Shown: in pieces, positions 48,757-60,300 of the stretch
Position numbering within the stretch: the first letter of the stretch is position 1
Layout of the letters: each line of letters opens with the position of its first letter
Notes under the pieces: generated by a model
Seen by the model: only the letters and a program-made list of their open reading frames with translations
What the model was told of the DNA's origin: nothing
Database searches by the model: none
Assembly: GCA_021323165.1 (NCBI GenBank)
Contig: JAJTCJ010000007.1
Coordinates: 1-62,583, forward strand
From: Bacteroidota bacterium
GTDB lineage: Bacteria > Bacteroidota > Bacteroidia > 2-12-FULL-35-15
DNA length: 62,583 nt
Direction: 5' to 3'
Translations under genes and position numbers: made by a program

Positions 48757-50715
48757 ATGGCTTCTCTGATTTCGCTTCCTTCATCGATTGAAAAAAGAAC
48801 TTTTTATAAATGCACTCTTATTTTTGCTGTATTGTCTATTTTGATTTACGGTAAAAGTGTCATGAATAAATATTCGATGGATGATGAGTATGTAATTCTT
48901 AATAATAAACAAGTTCATGGAGGAATAAAAAATATTTCTCAAATTTTCAGAAGTTCTTATTCTATTGAAAGTAAAGCCAGTTATGAATATCGTCCGATCG
49001 TTAAAGCATTGTATGCCATAGAATATCAGATCTTCGGTGAAAACCCACATATTAGTCATTTCATAAATATTTTGATCTATGTTTTATGTGTTACACTTTT
49101 GTTTTACGTGTTATTGAGATTAATCCCTCAGCGGAATTACCTATTTGCTTTCTTTGTGACATTGCTTTTTTTAGTACATCCACTACATTCGGAAGTGGTT
49201 ATGAGTTTGAAAAACAGGGATGCTTTATTAAGTTTTACTGGTGCTTTGTTAAGCCTTTTGTTTTATTTGCGATTTGAAGAGAACAAAGGATTAATAAATT
49301 TGTTTGGCGGACTATTCTTTTTTTTATTTGCTATCATGTCAAAAAAAGATGCAATCCCATTCTTTGTAGTAATACCTTTTACTTTATGGTTTTTCAGGGA
49401 TATTAAATGGAAAAAAATGTTATTGGTTGTGGTTTCTTTCATACCGGTGATTCTGGTATTCAGAATCGCAGCTAAATCTGTAAAAAATGAAGTGATAAGA
49501 ACATTATTGCTTTGGGAAAACCCTCTATTCATTCAGTCAACTTTTTTTGAAAGAATTCCACAGGGCTTTTACAGTATTTATTTTTATTTAAAAATGTTTT
49601 TAATCCCTCATCCATTGATCTCTTATTATGGATACAATCAGGTTCCTATTGTAGGCTGGAATAATATAATTGTTTGGTTAGTTATTCTTTGTATGATCGT
49701 TACAACATATTTTGTTATCAGGTATAAAGCATTTAGATCCATTTGGTTTTATGGGATTCTTTTTTTTCTTATTACGATCTCAATGTTTTGCAACGTTGTA
49801 GTTCCCGTAGTTGGAATTGTTGGTGAACGCTTTGCCTTTATACCCTCAATCGGTTTATGTATTGCCGCTGTTTATGGATTAACTGTTTATTTTAAAATTC
49901 CGATTGAAAATTTGAGTTTCAAGTTCAAAACGATCAGTAATAGTTTCTGGATAACTTTCGGTTTGATCCTTTTGTTGTTTTCTGGAAAAACATTCTCAAG
50001 GAATCAGGCTTGGAAAGATGCATTCACATTATACAGTACGGATGTTAAAACAGCAACAGAATCTGCTCATACGCACTCTCTATTGGCTGCTGCTGCAATT
50101 TCTAAGGTAAGATCTGAAAAACGGCTTTCACCGAAAGAGCAAAGAGAATTAATTCTTCTTTCTAAAAAACATTATCTTGAATCAATCAGAATAATTCCTG
50201 ATTATACCTCTTCTCATAATAATCTCGGTATGGTTTATTATATGTATTTAAAAAACAATGAACAGGCGCTTAAACATCTGACAAAGGCAATTGAACTCGA
50301 TTCAGGCTATGTAGAAGCCTGTTTTAATCTTGCTACAGTATACACTACACTGATGCAATACGATAAAGCGGAGAAATATTATTTAAAAACAATTGAATTG
50401 AACCCGAAATTTACAAACAGTTATTTGTCGCTGAGTAATTTATATGCGATGAATAAAGAATACGATAAAATAATATCTCTCAATCAAAAAGCGATTGACA
50501 AAAAAATAAAAACTGATGTGATTTATATTAACATTGGAAATGTATATTTTATGAATGGAGATACTTTAAAAGCGCTGCCATACCTGGAAACAGCAATTTC
50601 TTATAATCCCAATAACCGAGGGGTAAATGCCTTTTTAGCCATGTATTACCAGGCTAAAGGTGATCAGAAAAAATATACCTACTACAAAGAGCTGGAAAAT
50701 CGCTCTGCGCGATAA
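48757..50715 (+). CDS. TMTC-like membrane protein with C-terminal TPR repeats (putative GT-C glycosyltransferase)
   Basis: The 652-residue protein has about ten membrane helices up to residue ~410 and tetratricopeptide repeats from about 440 to the end (SSHNNLGMVYYMYLKNNEQALKHL, VEACFNLATVYTTLMQYDKAEKYYLK, NSYLSLSNLYAMNKEYD, VIYINIGNVYFMNGDTLKALPYL). The first extracytoplasmic loop has YSMDDEYVILNNKQV and YRPIVKALYAIEYQIFG, reminiscent of the acidic D/E motif of GT-C protein O-mannosyltransferases and TMTC proteins. It may use polyprenyl-phosphate sugars to glycosylate exported proteins. It is divergent from the KAS III operon by about 100 bp. Confidence 0.78.
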   Translation: MASLISLPSSIEKRTFYKCTLIFAVLSILIYGKSVMNKYSMDDEYVILNNKQVHGGIKNISQIFRSSYSIESKASYEYRPIVKALYAIEYQIFGENPHISHFINILIYVLCVTLLFYVLLRLIPQRNYLFAFFVTLLFLVHPLHSEVVMSLKNRDALLSFTGALLSLLFYLRFEENKGLINLFGGLFFFLFAIMSKKDAIPFFVVIPFTLWFFRDIKWKKMLLVVVSFIPVILVFRIAAKSVKNEVIRTLLLWENPLFIQSTFFERIPQGFYSIYFYLKMFLIPHPLISYYGYNQVPIVGWNNIIVWLVILCMIVTTYFVIRYKAFRSIWFYGILFFLITISMFCNVVVPVVGIVGERFAFIPSIGLCIAAVYGLTVYFKIPIENLSFKFKTISNSFWITFGLILLLFSGKTFSRNQAWKDAFTLYSTDVKTATESAHTHSLLAAAAISKVRSEKRLSPKEQRELILLSKKHYLESIRIIPDYTSSHNNLGMVYYMYLKNNEQALKHLTKAIELDSGYVEACFNLATVYTTLMQYDKAEKYYLKTIELNPKFTNSYLSLSNLYAMNKEYDKIISLNQKAIDKKIKTDVIYINIGNVYFMNGDTLKALPYLETAISYNPNNRGVNAFLAMYYQAKGDQKKYTYYKELENRSAR

Positions 50716-50796
50716 TCTGATTTTTGATATTTCTCCGGAAAAAAAGCCGAATGCAACTATTTCAGGGTTAATACTGTCTTTTGCATAGTTGGTTTA

Positions 50797-50827
50797 TTTG
50801 CATGATATATTTTTTTTTATATCTTTA
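50797..50827 (+). promoter_or_regulatory. Bacteroidetes-type promoter upstream of the 50876 gene
   Basis: TTTG at 50797-50800, then 19 bp, then TATCTTTA at 50820-50827 (7 of 8 bases of TAnnTTTG). It would drive the small exported protein gene and probably the giant adhesin gene, which follows after 21 bp. Confidence 0.6.
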
Positions 50828-50875
50828 TCGTTATAATAATGCATTTTATAATAAGAAATCTTAATCTTATCGGAC

Positions 50876-51340
50876 ATGAAACAGATCATTACATTATTTC
50901 TAACTCTATTAACTTTCGTTGCATATTCTCAATCAAAAGAGGATGCGGTTCAGAAGCCTGTGGCTGATATTAGGGCTGGAGATGCTATTGAAATGAGGAA
51001 AGTTGTTGGAGAAGATTTTGATCAGCAAGAAGTTACCCCAGCCAATTGGGATAACATAGCTCCTTCGGCCAAAAAACTATATAGTAAAGAACAAATTTTA
51101 CATTTTTCACCAGGGAAGCTCGATGATGTAAATTTTATGTGTACCCGATCATTTAATATTCTTTCTGTTAGCAATGGTTGCGAATTTAATATAAACGAGC
51201 TTGATATGAATGATATTAACAAATCCCGCGAGCTTGACAAAAGGGTCGCTATTGATATCAAACAGAATGGATGTTTAGTTAAACTTGAACTATTGACAAT
51301 TAATGAATTGAATTCTGAGTATAAAAAAGATAAAAAATAA
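50876..51340 (+). CDS. Small exported protein of unknown function, upstream of the giant adhesin
   Basis: The 154-residue protein has a signal peptide ending VAYSQ. The mature part has three cysteines (FMCTRSFNIL, SNGCEFNI, IKQNGCLVKLE) and is mostly polar, with AIEMRKVVGEDFD and SAKKLYSKEQILHFSPGKLDD. No family is recognised. It is 21 bp upstream of the giant adhesin gene and probably in the same transcript, so an assembly or display role for the adhesin is possible. Confidence 0.7.
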   Translation: MKQIITLFLTLLTFVAYSQSKEDAVQKPVADIRAGDAIEMRKVVGEDFDQQEVTPANWDNIAPSAKKLYSKEQILHFSPGKLDDVNFMCTRSFNILSVSNGCEFNINELDMNDINKSRELDKRVAIDIKQNGCLVKLELLTINELNSEYKKDKK

Positions 51341-51361
51341 TTTACATCTTATTTTCATAAT

Positions 51362-54300
51362 ATGAAAAAATATTACTTTTTTTTAGCAGCGGTTTTAATG
51401 TCTTTAGGTTCATATGCACAGTATAATATGCGTGCAAACAACGGACAGACAATTACCACTTGTCAGGCTTCCATTGAAAGCTCTGCCTTTACCACAGATC
51501 CTCTGGGGTGTTCAGGAGGAAATGGATACTGTAATAACGAGGACTATCAGGTAACTTTTTATTCAGGCTCGCCTTCAGTTGGGATAGCAATTTTATTTGT
51601 GAATGTAAATTTTGGTGGTATTACAGGGGCAAGAAGATTTGGATCTGAAAGTGGATATGATTATTTATACGTTTATAATAATGCCACAGGAACGGGTGCT
51701 CCCATTGCTACTCTTACTGGTGTCTATACTACTCCTCTTAGTTTTCAGGGCACCTCAGGATATATAACATTGAAGTGGCATTCGGATAATATAAATAGAA
51801 ATACCGGATTTACTGCCAATGTGGGATGCCAGCCTTCAGGTTGTAATGGTAATTTGCCTGCAGGTGATCTTTGTACTAACCCAACTCAAATTTGTGATTT
51901 AAATGGTTACTGTGGAAATACTTCAGGATGGTATACTATTGATAATTCGGCAATTCAAGGTGGGAATCCCTTTTGTGGTTCTATTGAAAATAATTCCTGG
52001 ATAAGTTTTATAGCAAGTGCAACGACAGCAACTTTAAATGTTTCTTCTAATAACTGTATCGATAATAATTCAGGGATTCAGGCGGCTGTAATGGCAGGGA
52101 ATTGCGGAGGGACTTTTACTTTAAAATCAAATTGCGTTGATCAGAATACCTCGAGTGGAGCATTTACATTAAATGCCACAGGTCTAACTATAGGAACAAC
52201 ATACTATTTGATGGTGGATGGATATGCTGGAAATATTTGCGACTATTCGGTGCAGGCGATCTCAGGGGTTCAAACAGTAAATATTTCTTCAACAGCTAGT
52301 GGTGGTCTATGCCCCGGACAACCATTTACTTTAAATGCAAATGCTTCGGGTACAGGCCCTTTCACTTATTCTTGGTCTCCAGCTCCAAATAGCGGTCAAG
52401 GTACAGCTAGTGCTTCTTATACCGCAACTGCATCGGGAACTTATTCAGTTACAATTACAGGTGCATGTGGTGCAGCCCAAACAGAAACTTACTATCAGAC
52501 AGTAAGTGCACCGCCTTCAGTTTCAGTTTCTGGAACAACATCAATCTGTGCCGGAGGATCTACAACTCTTAGTGCAACAGGAACTAATACCAGTTCAACC
52601 GTTTCATTCACCAACACAACCAATTATAATATTCCTGATAATAATTCGACAGGTGTCACTTCAAACATTACAGTTTCAGGGATTCCCGGAACTGTGGGAA
52701 CGCAGTTGTTAAGTGTTTGTCTTAATATTCAGCATGGATGGGACGAAGATCTAGACATATCATTGAGATGTCCTAGCGGAACAATAATTGATCTGTCCAC
52801 TGATAATGGTGGTTCTGGAAATAATTATACTAATACTTGCTTTTCAACAGCTGGTTCTGCAATCACCTCAGGTTCTGCACCATTTACGGGCACTTTTACA
52901 CCTGAACAAGCATTTTCTTTATTAAGTGGTTGTGCTGTGAACGGTACCTGGAGTCTTATTGTGAAAGATGATACAGGTTTGGATGCAGGTATATTGCAGA
53001 ATTGGACATTAACATTTCAAAATGGATTAATATATACCTGGGCTCCGGGAACAGGCTTGTCTGGAACAACCGGTACTTCTGTTTCTGCGAATCCTACAAC
53101 CACAACAACGTATACTGTCACTGCTGCAAATTATGTAGGATGTTCAGGAACAACAACAGTAACGGTAACAGTAAATCCTTCTCCTGTTGCCACAGCTACT
53201 CCAAACAGCCAGGCAATTTGTTCTGGGGCCACTACGGGAATATCTCTTTCAAGTAATATGGGAGGAACTAGTTATTCCTGGACTGTTTCTCAAACAAACG
53301 TTTCAGGAGCCACTGCGGGAACAGGTTCTACTATTGCTCAGGCGCTTACTGCTACTTCTACAGTGGCTGGGACAGCTGTGTATACAATTACTCCCACAGC
53401 AGCAGGCTGTGCCGGAACTCCTATTACAGTTACAATTACAGTTAATCCAAGACCTGTAGTAACAGCCACACCGGCTTCACAGTCTATCTGTTCAAATTCT
53501 CCTTCATCAATAGCTTTAACAAGTAACATTGGTAGTACAACATATGCCTGGACTGTTGTTCAGACAAATGTTTCGGGTGCTTCAGCCGGCAGCGGGGCGA
53601 CAATCTCTCAGGTGCTGACAGCGACAACCGGAGCAGCAGGAACTGCAGTGTATACTGTTACCCCTACAGCGAATGGCTGTGCCGGAACCCCTATCACGGT
53701 GACTATAACTGTTAATCCTGCACCGACAGTTACTGCAACGCCTGTATCTCAAGCAATTTGTTCCGGTAATACTACCGGTATTTCATTGTCAGGAAGTATT
53801 GCCGGAACTACTTTTGCCTGGACTGTTGTTCAGACGAATGTTTCTGGAGCTTCTGCAGGTAGCGGATCTTCTATTGCACAAACATTAACGGCTACCTCAA
53901 CAACAGCCGGTACTGCTGTATATACAATTACACCTACTGCTAACGGATGTCCCGGTACACCTATCAACGTTACGATAACAGTTAATCCTAAACCGGTTGT
54001 TACTGCTACACCTGCATCTCAGACAATTTGTTCCGGAACAGCTTCTTCGGTAACATTATCAAGTAATATGGCCGGTACTACTTATGCCTGGACCGTGGTT
54101 CAGACAAATGTATCCGGTGCCTCAGCAGGTACAGGATCTAATATTGGACAAACATTGACAGCCACAACATCAGCTGCAGGAACAGCTGTTTATACAGTAA
54201 CTCCTACCGCAAATGGCTGTGCAGGTAACCCGATTACTGTTACAATTACAGTAAATCCACCACCTGTTGCAACGGCTACACCAGCATCCCAAACAATTTG

Positions 54301-57300
54301 CTCAGGAAGTGCCAGCAGTATAGCATTATCCAGTACCATTGGGGGGACAACTTATTCCTGGACTGTAGTTCAGACAAATGTTTCAGGAGCTACACCAGGC
54401 AGCGGTTCAAATATTGCGCAGACATTAACTACTACTACTACTACATCAGCCGGCACTGCAGTTTATACAATCACACCAATGGCAGGAACTTGTGGAGGAT
54501 CGCCAATAACTGTAACTATTACTGTAAATCCCAGACCTGTTGTTACAGCAACACCTTCTTCGCAAACAATTTGTTCAGGAAATAATACAGGAATTGCTTT
54601 GAGTAGTAATATGCCCGGAACAACTTATACGTGGACTGTAATTCAAACTGGGGTTTCGGGAGCATCAGCAGGTTCCGGAGCCTCAATAATTCAATCGTTG
54701 ACGACTACAGGTACTACTTCAGGTTCAGCCACATATTCTATCACACCGCTTTCGAATGGATGTGCCGGAACTCCAATAAGTGTAACAGTTACAGTTAATC
54801 CTGCTCCGGTAGCAACTGCTACTCCGAGCTCTCAGGGAATTTGTTCTGGTTCAAATACAGGAATTTCCTTATCCGGAAACGTTGTAGGAACAACCTTCTC
54901 ATGGACAGTTTCTCAAACCAATGTTTCGGGTGCATCTGCGGGATCAGGTTCAAATATCACACAAGCCCTAACTGCTACCACAGCTTCAGCTGGAACCGCA
55001 GTTTATACTATCACTCCAACCGCAAATGGATGTCCTGGTACAGCTATAAATGTAACTATTACAGTTAATCCTTCACCGGTTGTTACAGCAACTCCTGCCA
55101 CACAAACTTTCTGTACAGGTGGAACAACAGGAATTGCATTGACAAGTTCAGTTGTAGGAACTACTTTTAGCTGGACAGTGACTCAAACCGGAGTAACAGG
55201 TGGTGGTTCAGGATCTGGAACTAACATTGCACAGGTTTTAAATACAACCGGAACTTCAGCAGGAACTGCTGTTTACACAATCACTCCAACAGCAAACGGA
55301 TGTTCTGGTTCCCCTCTGAATGTTACTATAAATGTTAATCCAAGAGATAATGCTTCCTTTACATATGGTTCCTCAACTTATTGTCAGACCGGTACTAATC
55401 CCAGCCCGACTATAACAGGATTAGCGGGAGGAACATTCACTTCTTCTCCAGCAGGATTATCAATCAATTCCTCTACCGGATTAATAAATCTAGTTGGAAG
55501 TGCTTTAAATACATATACTGTTACTTATACTACAGGTGGAATATGTCCTAATACAAGCTCTGTGAACATTACTATTTCCAGTGCTCCATCTGCAAACTTT
55601 TCTTATTCAGGATCTCCATTCTGTCAGTATGGAGCGAATCCATTCCCGACTTTCGGAGCAGGGGCAAGTGCAGGAACTTTCTCTTCTTCTCCAGCAGGAT
55701 TAAATTTTGTGAATGTTAATACAGGACAGATAAATCTTACAACAAGTTCACCAGGAACTTATACGGTGACAAATGCAATAGCCGCAAGCGGAGGATGCGC
55801 TTCGGCATCGGCAACCTTTATGATAACCATATCACCTGCACCTGTCGCTACTGCTACACCGGCATCTCAAACTATATGTTCAGGTACTGCTACAGGTATT
55901 GTTCTTTCAAGTTCACTTGGAGGCACAACATATTCCTGGACAATTACACAGAGTGGTGTGACAGGAGCCTCTGCAGGAAGCGGATCTTCTATATCTCAAA
56001 CCCTGACAGCTACAGGAGCTTCGGCAGGAACTGCAATTTATACAATTACTCCTGCTTCAGGAGGCTGCGTGGGTTTACCTATATCTGTAACTATAACTGT
56101 TAATCCTACTCCAGTTGCAACTGCATCTCCGAATACTCAGACCATCTGTTCCGGAACCGCCCCTAATATCAGCTTATCTAGTACTGTTGCAGGAACAACA
56201 TTTAACTGGACTGTGGTACAAACCAATGTTACTGGTGCTTCAGCCGGATCAGGTAGTTCTATTGGACAAATCTTAACAGCTACTTCAACTACAGCGGGAA
56301 CCGCTGTTTATACAATAACTCCAATCGTTTCAGGTTGTACAGGGTCGCCAATAACAGTTACCATAACTGTTAATCCAAATCCTGTAGTAACACCTACACC
56401 TGCTGCGCAATCTATCTGTTCTGGATCTGCTACAGGAATTACACTAACAAGTAATGTCACTGGTGCTACTTTCTCCTGGACTGTTACACAATCCGGTGTT
56501 TCTGGTGCAGCAAACGGAACAGGAACATCTATCACGCAGGTTTTATCAGCTACCGGATCTGCTTCGGGAACTGCTGTATATACAATAACTCCAACTGCCA
56601 ACGGTTGTGCAGGAACGCCTGTAACCGTTACTATAACTGTTAATCCTTTACCAAGCGCTACAGCTACTCCTTCTATTCAAACTATTTGTACCGCTAATCC
56701 GGTTTCAACTTCTTTGACAAGCAGTGTTACAGGAACAACATTTTCATGGATTGTAAGTCAAACAGGAGTAATTGGCTCAACAGCAGGAAGTGGTTCTACG
56801 ATCTCTCAGAATTTAACCGCAACAGGTATGACTGCTGGTACTGCTGTTTATACCATCACTCCTCTGGCTAATGGTTGTTCAGGATCACCGGTTACATTTA
56901 CAGCAACAGTTAATCCAGCACCAAATGTGACAGCATCTCCATCTCCTCAAACTATTTGTTCAGGAACTGCTACCTCTGTTACCTTGACAAGCAATGTGAC
57001 AGGAGCCACATTCTCATGGACTGTAACTTCACAAGTAGGTGCTACCGGAGCCACGGCAGGAAGTGGAACGACTATAGCTCAAGTTTTAACGGTAACCGGT
57101 TCATCAGCCGGAACGGTGGTATACTCTGTAACCCCTTTAGCGAACGGGTGTTCGGGTGCTCCGGTATCTGTAACGGTAAATGTAAATCCAATTCCTTTTG
57201 TAACAGCAACTCCAGCAACACAAACGATCTGTTCCGGAGCATCAACTTCAATAAGCCTGACAAGCTTTACATCAGGAACAACCTTTAGCTGGACGGCTTC

Positions 57301-60300
57301 TAATGGGCCAGGGATCAGCGGAGCCAGTGCAGGTTCCGGAGCCACAATTTCTCAAATGTTATCCAATTCACAAATTACAGCCGGTCAGGCCATATATACG
57401 ATCACTCCTAATGCTGGAGGTTGTTCGGGTTCATCTGTAAATGTTACTATAAATGTGAATCCTACACCCGTTATGAATCCTGCATCACAAACGATTTGTT
57501 CCGGAGCTACCACTAACATTCCATTAACCTCGAATGTGACGGGGACAACTTACTCGTGGAGTGCTCCTGCACAAACAGGTGCTTCTGGCGGAAGCCCGGG
57601 ATCTGGTTCCCCAATTGCTCAAACTTTAACCGCTACAGGAGGAGTTTCAGGTACAGTAACCTATAATGTTACTCCTTCAGCAAATTCTTGTCCGGGAACA
57701 CCGATTGCTGTAACGGTTACAGTAGATCCTAATCCTTCAGGAACTGCAATTCCGGCTTCTTCAACAATTTGTTCCGGAGCAAATACCTCGATTCCTCTTA
57801 CAAGCAACATTGCCGGAACTACTTATACGTGGACGGCTACAGCATCGGGAGTAAGCGGACAGGCAGGTGGTTCAGGAACAAACATTAACCAGACATTGTC
57901 TGCTACGGGTTCTTCAGCAGGCACAGTAACATATAACGTAACAGCAACAAGTCCTGCAGGATGTTCTTCAGTTCTTGCACCGGTTGTCATTACAGTTAAT
58001 CCGATTCCTCTGGTAACAGCTACGGCAAGCCCTGCTACAATATGTTCTGGCTCTCCTGCTGTTATTTCGCTAACAAGTAATGTGGCAGGAACTACCTATA
58101 CATGGACAGTTTCACAGACAAATGTTACGGGTGCAACAGCTGGAAGTGGTTCCTCTATCAACCAGGTTTTAAATAATGTTCTGCCTTCTGCTGGTGTGGC
58201 TACTTATACAATTACACCTTTAGCATCGGGATGTTCAAGCAGTACTCCGATAATTGTAGATGTTAATGTTAATCCTATTCCAACAATAACTACATCCGGG
58301 GTATCACAAAATATCTGTAATGGAACAAGCACTTCAATTACAATGACAAGTGATGTTGCCGGATCAACATTTGATTGGACCGTAACTTCCACAGGCGTTA
58401 CAGGTGCATTTGCGGGGTCAGGGAATGCAATATCCCAGTCATTAAGTTTAACAGGGGCAACTGCAGGAACTGTTGTCTATAGTATCACACCAGCAGCAAA
58501 CGGATGTTCAGGAACACCGGCTGATGTTACTGTTACTATTAATCCTATTGATGATCCTTCGTTTAACTATTCAGCATCAACTTTCTGTCAGACCGGTACT
58601 GATCCTTCAGCTTCTATCACAGGAGGAGCAAGCGGTGTATTCAGTGCGAGTCCTGTGGGTCTTGTTTTCTTAGATAGCTTAACAGGCCTGATTGATGTTA
58701 GTGCTAGTGCAATAGGAAATTATGCACTAACATTCACAACAAATGGTATTTGCTCAAACAGCAATACGATTAACGTCACAATTACTACTGCACCCGATGC
58801 GAGTTTCAGCTATGCAACACCATTCTGTCAATCAGGTATGGCCTTTCCGGTTTTTGGTACAGGAGCAAGTGCTGGAGTATTCAGTGCAAATCCTGCAGGG
58901 GTTAATTTTGTTAATACTGCAAGCGGACAAATTGATTTAGCTAATAGTAGTCCAGGAACATACGTGATCACCAATTTTATTACAGCAGGTGGAGGATGTG
59001 CACCTTCAACGGATACTGCAACGATTGTTATTAATCAGGCAGCAACTGTAAATGCAAGTTTGGATAGTACGATTTGCGAAGGTGTTGTGTATACATTAAC
59101 TGGTTCAATGGGTGGTAGTTCATCCTCAATTATTTGGTCAACAAATGGTACAGGAACTTTCGGTGATTCTACAAACATAAATTCGACATACACTCCTTCT
59201 GTAGCAGATGTTGTAACGGGTATTGTAACCTTAACGATAACTTCCAATGATCCTGCAGGTGTTTGTGTGCAAAGTTCCGATAACATCGCATTAACTATAA
59301 TACCGTTGGATAATGCATCATTCAGTTACTCTGGAGGTACCTTCTGTCAATCCGGAACAGATCCTATAGCCTCTGTTGTAGGCTTATCGGGAGGCCAATT
59401 TACATACACTCCAACCGGATTGGTTATTGATAGTTCAACCGGATTAGTGGATCTCTCATCCAGCACACTTGGAACGTACGAGATATATTATACAACCAAT
59501 GGAGCTTGTCCTCATACAGATTCTGTAACCTTAACAATTACTACAGCACCTGAGGCGACATTTACATTTAATTCTTCAGCAACTGCTTTTTGTCAGTCAG
59601 AGGCTAATCCTACCCCAGTGTTTTCAGCAGGGGCAAGTGCAGGCACATTTACTGTAACTCCTTCAGGTTTAACTTTTGTGAGTGCTTCTACAGGAGAGAT
59701 TGATTTAGCCAATTCAACTCCAGGAACCTATACGTTAACAAATACAATAGTTGCGGCAGGGGGATGTGCAAGTGCAGTTGATTCACTGGTTATAACTGTT
59801 GATCAGCCAGCTATTGCTGAGGCTGGAGTCGCTGGAACCATTTGTTCAGGAAATCCTTTTATTATTTCTGGAGATACGATTGGCGGCACGGCATCTTCTT
59901 TCATTTGGTCATCTAACGGTTCCGGAGCATTTGATACAACAAATATTTTACACCCTGTATATACTCCTTCAGCAGCAGATATCAGTGCTGGAATCGTAAC
60001 TTTAATTATTACAACAAATGATCCGGCAGGAGCATGTTCTTCAGTAATGGACAGTGTTATCCTTACAATTAATCAAACACCAGTGTTACCAACAGTCATA
60101 ACCCCCGGTATATATTGTGCAGGATCATCTGTAAATCCAATTAGCTTTACCGGTTCTGGCGGAACGGTTAACTGGTATTCTGATTCAACATTGTCCACTC
60201 CTATTGGAACGGGTAATCCTTTTACACCAAGCGGAATTACGAACACCACTACGATTTGGGTAACTGAGACAGTAGGTCCTTGCGTAAGTACAGTTGCACC

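Noticed and set aside
53177-58540. Regular ~273-bp repeats as a possible CRISPR or satellite array
   Set aside because: The repeats are in frame inside one long protein, have diverged at third codon positions and have no spacer/repeat alternation, so they are coding domain repeats.
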